A DNA stretch of 64,000 nt, from contig NZ_JACNME010000001.1 in NCBI RefSeq assembly GCF_014270065.1, positions 124,001-188,000 on the forward strand, given 5' to 3'. Below are positions 32,453 through 40,723 of the stretch, in pieces. The number at the start of each line of letters is the position of its first letter. The first letter of the stretch is position 1. The stretch comes from Quadrisphaera sp. RL12-1S (GTDB taxonomy: Bacteria > Actinomycetota > Actinomycetes > Actinomycetales > Quadrisphaeraceae). Below the pieces are notes generated by a model, which had not been told where the DNA came from, made no database searches, and was given only the letters and a program-made list of their open reading frames with translations. The translations under genes were made by a program, and so were the position numbers.

Positions 32453-33417
32453 CGCGCAGCCTCCTCGCTGGCCGCCCGCTCCTGCGCGGCTCCGCGCAGG
32501 ATGCCGAGCAGCCGGTCCTCCAGGCTGACGCGGACCGGCTCGACGGCGTGCACGTCCACCCCGAGCGCCACCAGGTCGCGCACCAGGGCGGGCACAGCGC
32601 GCCCGCCGTCGTCGTCCTCAGCCCCGTCGTGGCACAGGGAGAGGGTGAGGACGTCGGGGCCGTCTCCCCCGCGGTGCACCGCTCCGGCCCGGGCGAGCCG
32701 CTGCTCGGCGGCCGGGGTGAGCCCGGTGAGCCGCAGCCGCACCTGCCGCTGGCCCAGCAGCTCCTCCAGCGACCCGGCGGCCGCCACCCGCCCCCGTTCC
32801 AGGACCACCACGCGGTCGCAGACGCGCTCCACCTCGCCGATGAGGTGGGAGTTCAGCAGCACCGCCACGCCCTGGTCCCGCAGACCGAGGACGACGTCGC
32901 GGACGTCGGCGCGGCCCAGCGGGTCGAGGGCGCTGGTCGGCTCGTCGAGGACGACGAAGCGGGGCCGCGCCACCAGCGCCACGGCCAGGCCCAGGCGCTG
33001 CTGCATGCCCTTGGAGAACCCGCCCACCCGGTCCGCGGCGCGCGCGCCCAGGCCCACGAGGTCGAGCCGGTCCCGCTGCTCGGCGGCGCTGACGTCGGCG
33101 CCGGACAGCCGCACGTGCAGCGCGAGCACCTCCGCGGCGGACAGCCACGGCTGGTAGCGGAACAGCTCGGGCAGGTAGCCGACGCCGGCGCGGGCAGCGG
33201 GGTCGGCCACCGGCCTGCCCAGCAGCAGCACCTCGCCGTCGTCGGGGGTGACCAGGCCCAGCAGCATCTTGATGACGGTGGTCTTGCCGGCGCCGTTGGG
33301 GCCCAGCAGGCCGACCACCTCACCGCGGCCCACCTGCAGGGACACGTCGTGCACGGCCTGGTGGCGCCGGAACCGCTTGCGCAGGTGGGAGCACCACACC
33401 GCGGGCGAGTCCGGCAC
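32449..33417 (-). CDS. ABC exporter ATP-binding protein
   Basis: Nucleotide-binding subunit of 322 residues. Walker A is GPNGAGKTT (about 39-47), the signature is SKGMQQRLGLA instead of the textbook LSGGQ, and Walker B is FVVLDEPTSALDP. A C-terminal extension of about 100 residues after the D-loop and H-loop (NSHLIGEVERV) is typical of ABC-2 export ATPases. It forms a two-gene exporter with the next permease and starts at a GTG just beyond the anti-sigma gene. Confidence 0.88.
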   Translation of the reverse strand: MPDSPAVWCSHLRKRFRRHQAVHDVSLQVGRGEVVGLLGPNGAGKTTVIKMLLGLVTPDDGEVLLLGRPVADPAARAGVGYLPELFRYQPWLSAAEVLALHVRLSGADVSAAEQRDRLDLVGLGARAADRVGGFSKGMQQRLGLAVALVARPRFVVLDEPTSALDPLGRADVRDVVLGLRDQGVAVLLNSHLIGEVERVCDRVVVLERGRVAAAGSLEELLGQRQVRLRLTGLTPAAEQRLARAGAVHRGGDGPDVLTLSLCHDGAEDDDGGRAVPALVRDLVALGVDVHAVEPVRVSLEDRLLGILRGAAQERAASEEAAR

Positions 33418-33452
33418 GGGCCCGCCCGCGGTGTGTGCCGCGGCTGCAGTGG

Positions 33453-34580
33453 TCAGCGCAGGCCCCGGGCCACGGCGAGCAGCTCGTCGGTGCTCAGGGA
33501 GCCGGCCACCGCCGTCACGACGCCGTCGCGCACCCAGACCACGGCGGCCATCGTGCCGTCGTTCGCGCGGACCACGGTGGCCGGCACGCCGTCGACGTCC
33601 GCGGTGGACGTGGTGGCGCGGTCGGCGGGCACGGGCAGCGGCAGCGTAGAGCCGTCACCCGTGAACGTGGCCAGCTGGTCGGCGAGGTCGGCGGGGATCC
33701 CGGGCAGCGAGAGCAGGTAGTCGCGCACCTGCGTGAAGGGCACGCCCGTCGACTCGGCCGTGGGGGCCTTCGCCCGGCCGACCACCAGGGCGGGCGCCCC
33801 GGACGACGACGACCAGGTGGCCGCCACCCCCGGGCCGGCGGTGAGCCGGACGACACTGCCGTCCAGGCCCGCGGGCACCGGCGGGAGCTGCCCGCCCGCG
33901 GCCCGGGCGGAGGCGGCGGCCTTCGCGGAGGAGAACGTGAAGCTGACCTGGCCGGCGTCGCCCACCTGGTAGGTCGGCTGCCCGGTCACGCCGCGGGGCA
34001 GCTCGGCCACGCGCGGCACCTGCAGGCCCGTGGCCTGCGCCGCGCTGGCCGCGTCAGCGACCTGCCGGACCTCGACGGGCTTCGTGGTCACCGCGTCGCC
34101 GAAGGCGCTGGGGTCGGGCAGCTGCCCGAGGCCCGCGAGGTCGGCGGAGGTGACGCTCACCGGCGCCACCTGCTGCACCTGGAAGATGCGCAGCCAGTCC
34201 GACGCGGCGGCCGTGCCCGCACCGGCGACGACGACGGCGACACCGAGCGCCACGACTCCCGGGCGGCGCCAGGCGCTGCGCCGGCCCGAGCGGCGGCGCG
34301 CGGGGTCGAGCGCGACCACGGAGCTGCGGTCGCCCGTGCCCGCCGCGGCGGACCCGCTCAGGCGCTGCCAGGCGGCGTCGCCGTCCTGCGCGGTGGGCGA
34401 GCCGGCGTGCTCGGCGCCGAGCAGCGCGGACACCGCCGACGCGTCCTGGCGAGCGACCGACACCGCGTGCTGGCAGCGGGTGCAGGCGGCCACGTGGGCG
34501 CGGTCGGGGTCGGAGACCCCGGCGGGCTCGTCGACGAGGCGGCGCAGGACGCCGTCGGCGGGGTGCTTCCTGGAGGACAT
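33453..34580 (-). CDS. Membrane-anchored anti-sigma factor with a zinc-binding N-terminus
   Basis: A 375-residue regulator. The N-terminal cytosolic part carries HVAACTRC (about 29-36), the HxxxCxxC core of zinc-associated anti-sigma domains. One membrane segment (about 101-120, VVALGVAVVVAGAGTAAAS) follows a basic stretch. The remaining 255 residues are outside and could sense an envelope signal; they contain DUF4367-like strands. The ATG at 34580 overlaps the sigma factor stop (ATGA), the standard coupling for an ECF pair. Confidence 0.82.
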   Translation of the reverse strand: MSSRKHPADGVLRRLVDEPAGVSDPDRAHVAACTRCQHAVSVARQDASAVSALLGAEHAGSPTAQDGDAAWQRLSGSAAAGTGDRSSVVALDPARRRSGRRSAWRRPGVVALGVAVVVAGAGTAAASDWLRIFQVQQVAPVSVTSADLAGLGQLPDPSAFGDAVTTKPVEVRQVADAASAAQATGLQVPRVAELPRGVTGQPTYQVGDAGQVSFTFSSAKAAASARAAGGQLPPVPAGLDGSVVRLTAGPGVAATWSSSSGAPALVVGRAKAPTAESTGVPFTQVRDYLLSLPGIPADLADQLATFTGDGSTLPLPVPADRATTSTADVDGVPATVVRANDGTMAAVVWVRDGVVTAVAGSLSTDELLAVARGLR

Positions 34581-35179
34581 CAGCGGGTCAGCTCCTCGCG
34601 CAGGGCGCTCTCGGCGCGTCGGACGGTGGTGCCGACGCTGGTGGGTGACAGGTGCAGGGCCGCCGCGACCTCGGCGTACGACAGGCCGGAGTGCCGCAGC
34701 ACCAGGGCGGTGGCCTGCCGGCGGGGCAGGCGGGCGAGGGCTTCCCGGACGCGGCGGCGCTCCTCGCCGGCGACGACGCCCTCCGCGACGTCGGGGGTGG
34801 CCCCGCCGGTGAGGGCGGCGTCGCGGGTGGCCGCAGCGTCCTCTCGGGCGGTGCGGCGCCGCCCCGAGCGCAGGAGGTTCAGCGCGGTGTGGCTGGCTGC
34901 CACGCACAGCCAGCCGCGCGCGGCCTCGGCCGGGACGGTGGCGGCCGAGGACCTGGCGAAGGACAGGAAGACCTCCTGCGCCACGTCGTCGGCCTGCTGC
35001 CGCGAGCCGAGCACGCGGGCCGCGACACCGGCCACCAGGGCGTAGTCGCGCCGGAAGACCGCCTCGAGGTCGGCCCTCATGGCGGCCCGGTCACCGGTGC
35101 GCGCCTCGCCGACGGCGCGACGGGCGGCGACGGGCGGGCCGACGGCCCTGAGCACCCCTGCGGTCTCGACACGCTCCAC
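34580..35179 (-). CDS. ECF-family RNA polymerase sigma factor
   Basis: Group 4 sigma factor of up to 199 residues. Region 2 is seen in RDYALVAGVAARVLGSRQQADDVAQEVFLSF, and region 4 in LARLPRRQATALVLRHSGLSYAEVAAALHLSPTSV, which includes the helix-turn-helix. Sequestration by the membrane protein encoded next is expected. The GTG at 35179 gives a 33-residue N-terminal extension; the ATG at 35080 would start almost at region 2. Target promoters cannot be told from this window. Confidence 0.88.
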   Translation of the reverse strand: MERVETAGVLRAVGPPVAARRAVGEARTGDRAAMRADLEAVFRRDYALVAGVAARVLGSRQQADDVAQEVFLSFARSSAATVPAEAARGWLCVAASHTALNLLRSGRRRTAREDAAATRDAALTGGATPDVAEGVVAGEERRRVREALARLPRRQATALVLRHSGLSYAEVAAALHLSPTSVGTTVRRAESALREELTR

Positions 35180-35209
35180 ACCCCCTCAGCACCGCCGGTG
35201 CCCAGGATG

Positions 35210-35237
35210 TGACGAGCCAGCGCGAGCGCCCTCGTCA
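35210..35237 (-). terminator. Weak hairpin between the sugar permease and sigma factor genes
   Basis: TGACGAG (35210-35216) pairs with CTCGTCA (35231-35237) with a GC-rich loop. It is downstream of the permease stop on the same strand, so it may end the sugar ABC transcript. Confidence 0.35.
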
Positions 35238-35254
35238 GCCGCTGGGGCGTGTCG

Positions 35255-36211
35255 CTAGGAGCGGAAGCGCCGGGCCCGCCGCAGCTGGTCCACCGCCACC
35301 GCCAGGGCCAGGATCACGCCGGTCACGACGTTGCCCCACTGCGGGTTGGTGCCCGTCAGCGAGAGCGTGTTGTTGATGACGGCGAAGAGCAGGGCGCCCA
35401 GCGCTGTGCCGCCGATCGTGCCCACTCCCCCGAACAGGCTCGTCCCGCCGATGATGACCGCGGCGATCACCTGGAAGGTGAAGCCGGTGCCTCCGGCTCC
35501 TGGGTCGGCGGTGGCGACCCTGGAGGCCAGGAGGATGCCGCACAGGCCCGCGACGACGGCGCTGGCCGTGTAGAGCGCGGTGTTCATGACCGCGGGCCTC
35601 ACCCCGTTGGCCCGGGCCGCGGCGGTGTTGCCGCCGAGGGCTCGCGCGTCGTACCCGAAGCGGGTGTGGGTGAGGACCACGTGAGCCACGACCCCGATGA
35701 GCAGTGCGTACAGCACGAGGAAGGGAACGCCGAACAGGTTGAGCTGCGCGACGTCCGTGAACCCGCTCGGAAAGCCGAACCTCGGGGTTCCCGACGTGCT
35801 CACGACCACCAGCCCGCTGCCGACGAAGAGCGTGGAGAGGGTCGCGATGAACGGCGGGATGCCGATCACCACGATGAGCAGGGCGTTGACGAGACCGATG
35901 ACGGCGCTGGCCAGGAGCCCACCCACGAGGGCCAGCTGCCAGGGCACCCCGGCGTTGAGCAGGAAGCCCGTCGAGACCCCGCCGACCGCGAAGACCGAGC
36001 CGATGGACAGGTCGAGGCCGCCTCCGATGATGAGGAGCGTCGCTGCGCTGGCGCCGATGAAGTAGATCGACGCCGAGCGCAGCACCTCGATGAGGTTGGC
36101 GCCTGACAGCGCGACGGGGTTGGAGGCCGCCGCGAGGGCGAGCAGCACGGCGATGATGATCACGATGCCGAGCTGCTGGCCGGAGGCGGCGCGGCGCAGG
36201 GAGGCGAGCAC
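35255..36211 (-). CDS. Sugar ABC transporter permease, RbsC type
   Basis: Membrane permease of 318 residues in the CUT2 class. LIIGGGLDLSIGSVFAVGGV is the family signature, and ARALGGNTAAARANGV is the conserved cytoplasmic loop. About ten hydrophobic segments are visible. The GTG at 36211 is chosen for the GAGGAG 6-7 nt upstream; a GTG at 36277 overlapping the binding-protein stop would add 22 residues. It is last in the operon ATPase, SGNH hydrolase, binding protein, permease. Confidence 0.9.
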   Translation of the reverse strand: MLASLRRAASGQQLGIVIIIAVLLALAAASNPVALSGANLIEVLRSASIYFIGASAATLLIIGGGLDLSIGSVFAVGGVSTGFLLNAGVPWQLALVGGLLASAVIGLVNALLIVVIGIPPFIATLSTLFVGSGLVVVSTSGTPRFGFPSGFTDVAQLNLFGVPFLVLYALLIGVVAHVVLTHTRFGYDARALGGNTAAARANGVRPAVMNTALYTASAVVAGLCGILLASRVATADPGAGGTGFTFQVIAAVIIGGTSLFGGVGTIGGTALGALLFAVINNTLSLTGTNPQWGNVVTGVILALAVAVDQLRRARRFRS

Positions 36212-36273
36212 GGGAGCTCCTCGGGTGCGGGAGGGGACTGCTGGACCGGTGGCGTCCGTCGCCGGCGCTGCGC

Positions 36274-37278
36274 TCACTGCGCCGGGAGGTTGCTCTTGTC
36301 GTAGTAGGTGCTCGTGGTGGGGATGAACTCCGGCAGCTGCTGCCCCTCGGAGAGGCTCTTGACGGCCTCTGCGGCCTTCGTGCCCGCCTCGCACCAGCCC
36401 TGCTCGCCGACGCCGAGGAGGGAGCCGTCCTCGATGGCGGCGCGGTGGTCCGGGGTGAGGTCGTTCGCGACGACCGTGACCTTGCCGGTCAGGCCGCGCT
36501 CCTTGACGGCCGTGATGGCCGCCGCCACGTCGGTCCCCTGCACCGCGAAGAGCGTGGTGATCTCGGGGTGGGCGGTCAGCATGTTGCTCCACAGCTCGGG
36601 CGCCTTGGTGGCGTCACCGTTGGTGTAGTCACCGGCGACGACCTTGATCCCGGGGAACTTCGACGCGGCCGCGTCCTGGAAGCCCTTGATCTCGTCGACG
36701 TGCGGGGTGGTGCTCGCCGACCCCGACAGCACTCCGACCTGGGCGTCGGGCTGCTTGGCGCCCAGACCCTCGGCGATGATGCCGCCGAGCTGCTTGGCGT
36801 CGGTGCCGACCTGGGTCTGCTGCCCGGTGCTGGGCGCGCCGGCGTTCTGGGCCACCACGTAGATGCCCTTGGCGCGGGCCTCCTGGATGACGGGGGTGAA
36901 GAGCTCAGGGATCGTGGGGAAGACCACGAGGGCGTCCGTGCCGTTCGCGATCGCCTGGGAGATGAGGTCGATCGCTCCCTGGTTGTCGACGGCGCTCCCC
37001 GGGGTGCCGACCTCGTTGGTCTTCCAGCCGTAGGTGTCGGCCTGCTTGGTCAGGCAGTCCCCGACGTCGGTGAAGGCGGGGTAGAAGGGCGCCGGGTTGA
37101 CGTAGGTGATGGTCTTGACCGGTCGCAGCGACGCGGAGGCCGAGGACGAGCCCGAGGCGCTGCCGGAGGCGGCGTCGACGGAGCCGCCGCTGACCGCACC
37201 GCAGGCGGTGGAGGTCATCAGGAGAGCTGTCGCGGCGAGGGCGGTCAGCAGGGGGCGGCGGGCAGGCTGGTGGCTCAT
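36274..37278 (-). CDS. Sugar ABC transporter substrate-binding lipoprotein, RbsB type
   Basis: Exported CUT2 binding protein of 334 residues. A basic N-terminus and hydrophobic stretch end in the lipobox TSTAC with Cys near residue 26, followed by a Ser/Gly linker. The periplasmic-binding fold 4 shows DALVVFPTIPELFTPVIQEA and VGTDAKQLGGIIAEGL. The ATG at 37278 has GAGG 7 nt upstream. CUT2 systems import pentoses, hexoses or autoinducer-2; the ligand is not evident. The neighbouring SGNH hydrolase hints at an acylated or otherwise esterified sugar. Confidence 0.88.
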   Translation of the reverse strand: MSHQPARRPLLTALAATALLMTSTACGAVSGGSVDAASGSASGSSSASASLRPVKTITYVNPAPFYPAFTDVGDCLTKQADTYGWKTNEVGTPGSAVDNQGAIDLISQAIANGTDALVVFPTIPELFTPVIQEARAKGIYVVAQNAGAPSTGQQTQVGTDAKQLGGIIAEGLGAKQPDAQVGVLSGSASTTPHVDEIKGFQDAAASKFPGIKVVAGDYTNGDATKAPELWSNMLTAHPEITTLFAVQGTDVAAAITAVKERGLTGKVTVVANDLTPDHRAAIEDGSLLGVGEQGWCEAGTKAAEAVKSLSEGQQLPEFIPTTSTYYDKSNLPAQ

Positions 37279-37343
37279 GGGACGACCTCTCTGTCGTGTC
37301 AGGTGGTGTCGGGGGGGGCGGGCGCGTCGGGCTGCGGTGCCGG

Positions 37344-38228
37344 TCAGTGCAGGGCGGCGAGACCCCGCACCACGACCTCGGCGATGAGCCGCTGCCCGCC
37401 CCGGCTGGGGTGGACCCCGTCGGGCAGGAGCCACCGGGCGGGGTCCAGGTCGGCGAGCGCGCGGTGGACGTCGATGAGGGGGACGGAGGCCTGTTCGCGG
37501 ATCACGGCGACGAGGCCGTCGAGGTCCTCCCCGTCCCAGCTGATGACCTCGGCCTGGAAGCCCGGCCAGGCGGCGGCGAGCTGGCCGTCCACCGGTGGTG
37601 GGGTGAGGACCACGTGGCGGGCTCCAGGCACGGAGGCGACCATCTCCTCCAGCGCGCGCAGGTCACGAGCGCTCTCGCGGGTGCTGGTGGTGGGCACGCG
37701 GAGGCGCCCGTGGCGGCGCACGTCGTTGGTGCCGAGCATCTGCAGCACCCACGTGGGACGAGCGGCGGCCACCAGCTCGAAGCGCGAGACGGCCTCCTGC
37801 GTGGTGCTCCCGGTCCAGCCGTTGTTGACGACCACCGCACCGGGTCGGTGCACGGCGAGGGCGGCGGAGAGGAGGTGGCCCCACGAGCACAGGTCGTCGG
37901 TGATGGAGTCACCGAGCAGGACGACGCGGTCCTCGCCCGTGAGGGGGAGGGCGGCGAAGGCCTCTCGCAGGGAAGGGTCTCGCGCCAGCTGCTCGCCGGC
38001 GGTGCGCGCCTCGTCCTCCAGGCCCGCACGGACGGCGCGGTAGTCGGGGCTCGGCAGACCCGCGACGAGGGCGTTGACGGCCTCCGCCTCAGCGGCGCTC
38101 CTCTGCGCCGACGCGAGGGGGAGCGACTTCTCCAGGTGGAAGAAGCGGACGGCGAGGTCGCTCGCGGTCGTCGAGTCACGCAGGTCGCTCAGCTCGGAGG
38201 GGTCGCGCGGGAGGCTGCGGGCGGTCAC
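37344..38228 (-). CDS. SGNH/GDSL-family hydrolase inside the sugar ABC operon
   Basis: Predicted esterase of 294 residues with no signal peptide, so cytosolic. Catalytic blocks are complete: GDS with Ser108, a Gly in the block II region (VNNGWTGS), GTND at 166-169 with the oxyanion Asn, and DGVHPS with Asp270 and His273. A helical N-terminal region of about 95 residues precedes the domain. Its GTG start overlaps the ATPase stop (GTGA), and it lies between the ATPase and binding-protein genes, so it is co-expressed with the importer. It probably removes an acyl group from the imported compound; this is inference from position. Confidence 0.85.
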   Translation of the reverse strand: MTARSLPRDPSELSDLRDSTTASDLAVRFFHLEKSLPLASAQRSAAEAEAVNALVAGLPSPDYRAVRAGLEDEARTAGEQLARDPSLREAFAALPLTGEDRVVLLGDSITDDLCSWGHLLSAALAVHRPGAVVVNNGWTGSTTQEAVSRFELVAAARPTWVLQMLGTNDVRRHGRLRVPTTSTRESARDLRALEEMVASVPGARHVVLTPPPVDGQLAAAWPGFQAEVISWDGEDLDGLVAVIREQASVPLIDVHRALADLDPARWLLPDGVHPSRGGQRLIAEVVVRGLAALH

Positions 38229-38977
38229 GCCACCCTCCCCCTGTCGGCGGCGAGGGAGCCGGTGATGAGGCCGACCACCTCGTCGCGGCTGGTGTCGGCC
38301 GTGCGCCGCACGCCGGCCACCCGCCCCAGGCGCATGACCTGGACGCGGTCGGAGAGCTGGGCCACCAGCTCGAGGTCGTGACTGACGATGATCACCGCTG
38401 CCCCCCTGTCGCGCAGGCGCCGGACGAGGTCAGCGGCCTGTGCGGTCTCACGGACTCCGAGGGCCGCGGTCGGCTCGTCGAGGAGCACCACGTGGCCGCC
38501 CGAGCGCATCGCCCTGGCGATGGCGACCATCTGGCGCTGGCCGCCGGACAGCATGCCGATCTCGGTGCGCACGTCGGCGACGGTGACGGCGAGGTCGTCC
38601 AAGACGCGCCTGGCCTCGCGCTCCATGCCGCGGCGGTCGACGAACGGGCCCCGGCGGGGGAAGTCGCCCAGGAACATGTTGGTGGCCACGTCGAGCACCT
38701 CGACGAGGGCCAGGTCCTGGAAGACCGCCGCCACGCCCGCGCGCCGGGCGTCAGCAGGGCTGTGGAAGTCGTACGGGACACCGTCCACACGCACCTCACC
38801 GCTGTCCGGGCGGTGGATCCCGCTGATGGTGCGGATGACGCTCGACTTGCCGGCTCCGTTGTCGCCGACGACAGCGAGGACCTCCCCGCGGTGGGCCTCG
38901 AGGTCGACCTCGGAGAGGGCGGTCACCTGTCCGAAGGTCTTGGTGATCCCCTTGAGCTGCAGCGCGGGCGCGTCCAC
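38225..38977 (-). CDS. Sugar ABC transporter ATPase, single-domain CUT2 (FrcA-like)
   Basis: ATPase of 250 residues. Walker A is GDNGAGKSS, the signature LSGGQRQ, and Walker B VVLLDEPTAALG. Most CUT2 importers use a double-length RbsA of about 500 residues; this one has a single nucleotide-binding domain, as in FrcA-type systems, so it should act as a homodimer. It is the first gene of the operon. The GTG start has GGAG about 8-9 nt upstream. Transcription should be controlled by the ROK protein at the palindrome in its promoter. Confidence 0.88.
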   Translation of the reverse strand: MDAPALQLKGITKTFGQVTALSEVDLEAHRGEVLAVVGDNGAGKSSVIRTISGIHRPDSGEVRVDGVPYDFHSPADARRAGVAAVFQDLALVEVLDVATNMFLGDFPRRGPFVDRRGMEREARRVLDDLAVTVADVRTEIGMLSGGQRQMVAIARAMRSGGHVVLLDEPTAALGVRETAQAADLVRRLRDRGAAVIIVSHDLELVAQLSDRVQVMRLGRVAGVRRTADTSRDEVVGLITGSLAADRGRVA

Positions 38978-39021
38978 GGGCTCGCTCCTTCCGATCGCGA
39001 CGACGGCGTCGACAGATCAGG

Positions 39022-39050
39022 AGCCTGGACTTCACGAGATGAAAACTCAA
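39022..39050 (-). promoter_or_regulatory. Sugar ABC operon promoter with a TTCA-N5-TGAA operator in its spacer
   Basis: On the minus strand TTGAGT (39045-39050) and CAGGCT (39022-39027) are 17 nt apart. The spacer holds the palindrome TTCATCTCGTGAA (39031-39043). The same palindrome type lies before the ROK gene. Binding here would block polymerase. Confidence 0.6.
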
Positions 39051-39097
39051 CACCTCTCAGGGCGCCACATGACGGCTGCCGATTCGTCAGACGCAGC

Positions 39098-40273
39098 TCA
39101 GGACAGGAGGGCCTTCGCCCCGGCCATCCGACGCCACCCCAGGCCGCCCAGAGCCAGTGCCACGGCCCCCATGGCCGTGTGCCGGTCGCCCAGCTGCCCT
39201 GCGCTCACGACGGGTGCGGCCCGGCCGGGCACGGCGGCCTCCTGGACCGCCCGCCGCACGGGCTCCACCACCACCTCCCCCGCGCGCGCCAGGGCCCCCA
39301 CGACCACGACGGTGTCAGGAGCCACCAGCAGGCAGGCGGTCGCGACGACTCCGCCCACCAGCTCGGCGGCGTCCGCAGCGATCCGCCGGGCACCGGGGTC
39401 GTCGGCAGCGACCATGGCGAGGAAGTCGGCGAAGCGCAGTCCCGGGTGCAGCGGGCTCATGCTGGCGAGGACCGCCGGCACCGCGGCAACGGTGTCGAGG
39501 CAGCCGCGCTTGCCGCAGCGGCACAGCGGACCGAGGCGGTCCACCAGCACGTGGCCGATCTCCCCCGCCCCCCCGGCCGACCCGGTGACGAGCCGGTCGC
39601 CGAGCACGATCCCGGCACCGATGCCGCTGTGGATCTTGACGGTCAGCGTGCTCGAACCCTGGCGCCCCGCTCCGTAGACGTGCTCCCCCAGCGCTGCGAG
39701 GTTGGCGTCGTTCTCGATGACGGCGGGGGCGCCGAGCGCGGCCGACACCGCGGACGCGGTGGTGCCGGCCCACCCGGGGAGCACCGAGGAGGGGGCGACC
39801 TCCTGCCGCTCGGAGTCCACAGGTCCCGGCAGGGCGACGCCGATCCCGGACAACGCGCGCCCGGCCAGGCCGGAGGCCCCCAGGGTGTCGTCGATCATCT
39901 CGCGGACTACCTGCAGGCCCCGGGCGCTGTCGTACCCGTCCGGGAGCGCCCTCTCGGCACGTGCCAGCTCGGTGGCGTGCACGTCGGCCACGAGCAGGCG
40001 GACGGTGCGGAACCCGAAGTCGACACCCGCGACCGTGGCCAGCTGGCCCTTCACGCGGAGGGCGGTGCCCCTCCCGCCGGCCGGGGGCCCGGCCTCGACC
40101 ACCAGCCCCTCGTCAGAGAGCCCCCGCACCACCGCGGTGATGGTGGAGGGCGCCAACGAGGTGGCGCGGGCGAGGCCGGCGCGGCTGAGCACCCCGTGGT
40201 CCCGCAGCGCCGCGACGGTGCGGTAACGGGTGGTGGACGGGTCGACACCGGCGACATCTCGGAATGTCGTCAC
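39098..40273 (-). CDS. ROK-family transcriptional repressor
   Basis: Regulator of 391 residues. An N-terminal winged helix-turn-helix (about 15-65, GVLSRAGLARATSLAPSTI) is fused to a ROK sugar-kinase fold with the zinc motif CRCGKRGCLD and the sugar-binding ENDANLAALGE block. The phosphate-binding DxGxT is altered to VDFGFRTV, which suggests ligand sensing rather than kinase activity. It lies just upstream of the sugar ABC operon on the same strand. Matching palindromes in its own promoter and in the operon promoter point to autoregulation and repression of the importer. The GTG start appears leaderless. Confidence 0.88.
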   Translation of the reverse strand: MTTFRDVAGVDPSTTRYRTVAALRDHGVLSRAGLARATSLAPSTITAVVRGLSDEGLVVEAGPPAGGRGTALRVKGQLATVAGVDFGFRTVRLLVADVHATELARAERALPDGYDSARGLQVVREMIDDTLGASGLAGRALSGIGVALPGPVDSERQEVAPSSVLPGWAGTTASAVSAALGAPAVIENDANLAALGEHVYGAGRQGSSTLTVKIHSGIGAGIVLGDRLVTGSAGGAGEIGHVLVDRLGPLCRCGKRGCLDTVAAVPAVLASMSPLHPGLRFADFLAMVAADDPGARRIAADAAELVGGVVATACLLVAPDTVVVVGALARAGEVVVEPVRRAVQEAAVPGRAAPVVSAGQLGDRHTAMGAVALALGGLGWRRMAGAKALLS

Positions 40274-40279
40274 GCCCGG

Positions 40280-40315
40280 AGTCTAGGTCTCCGGCCCGAC
40301 ACTTCAGGAGGTGAA
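40280..40315 (-). promoter_or_regulatory. ROK gene promoter with TTCA-N5-TGAA operator
   Basis: TAGACT (40280-40285, minus strand) ends 6 nt before the GTG start. The palindrome TTCACCTCCTGAA (40303-40315) covers the -35 position. It shares ACTTCA-N-GAG-N-TGAA with the operon operator. Confidence 0.58.
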
Positions 40316-40401
40316 CGCAGCGCGACTTCCGGATCACCCCGGCGGCTTACCCGGCAGGCCATGCGCTCCTGCCCACCCAGGCACCTCCCAGGCTGGACGA
40401 G

Positions 40402-40431
40402 TGGCACTCCCGGACCCCGTCGTGGCAGCAT
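40402..40431 (+). promoter_or_regulatory. Possible promoter of the riboflavin operon
   Basis: TGGCAC (40402-40407), an 18-nt spacer and CAGCAT (40426-40431) would start transcription about 10 nt before the FMN riboswitch. Both hexamers are weak matches. Confidence 0.35.
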
Positions 40432-40447
40432 CAACAGCTGAACGACG

Positions 40448-40571
40448 CGCGCTCCGGGGTCGGTGCAATTCCGAACCGGCGGTGACAGTCCGCGACCCGA
40501 CCGCAGCCAGCGGCCGGTGGACCTGGTGGAACCCCAGGACCGACGGTGAGAGTCCGGAGGGGAGGAGCACG
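40448..40571 (+). promoter_or_regulatory. FMN riboswitch (RFN element) of the riboflavin operon
   Basis: The conserved RFN blocks occur in order: GGTGCAATTCCGAACCGGCG, GTGACAGTCCGCGACCC, GGTGGAACCCCAGGACCGAC and GGTGAGAGTCCGGAGGG, enclosed by a P1 helix (40448-40455 with 40564-40571). FMN binding should switch off ribD-ribE-ribBA-ribH. It occupies the middle of the 450-nt space between the ROK gene and ribD; about 150 nt with GC-rich pairing follow and may hold the terminator or ribosome-site sequestering stem. Confidence 0.96.
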
Positions 40572-40723
40572 CGGAGGGGCCCCGCGAGGGGACCCTCCCG
40601 CAGCGCCGTCGGCAGGGCCCAGCGGCCCGCCGCGTCGTCCGCCTCCCGGGGCGGGTGCCCGGCCACCGCAGGGGGTCGTCCGCCGCCGTCGCCCTCCCCC
40701 GCAGCACCCCGGAGCCTGCACCG

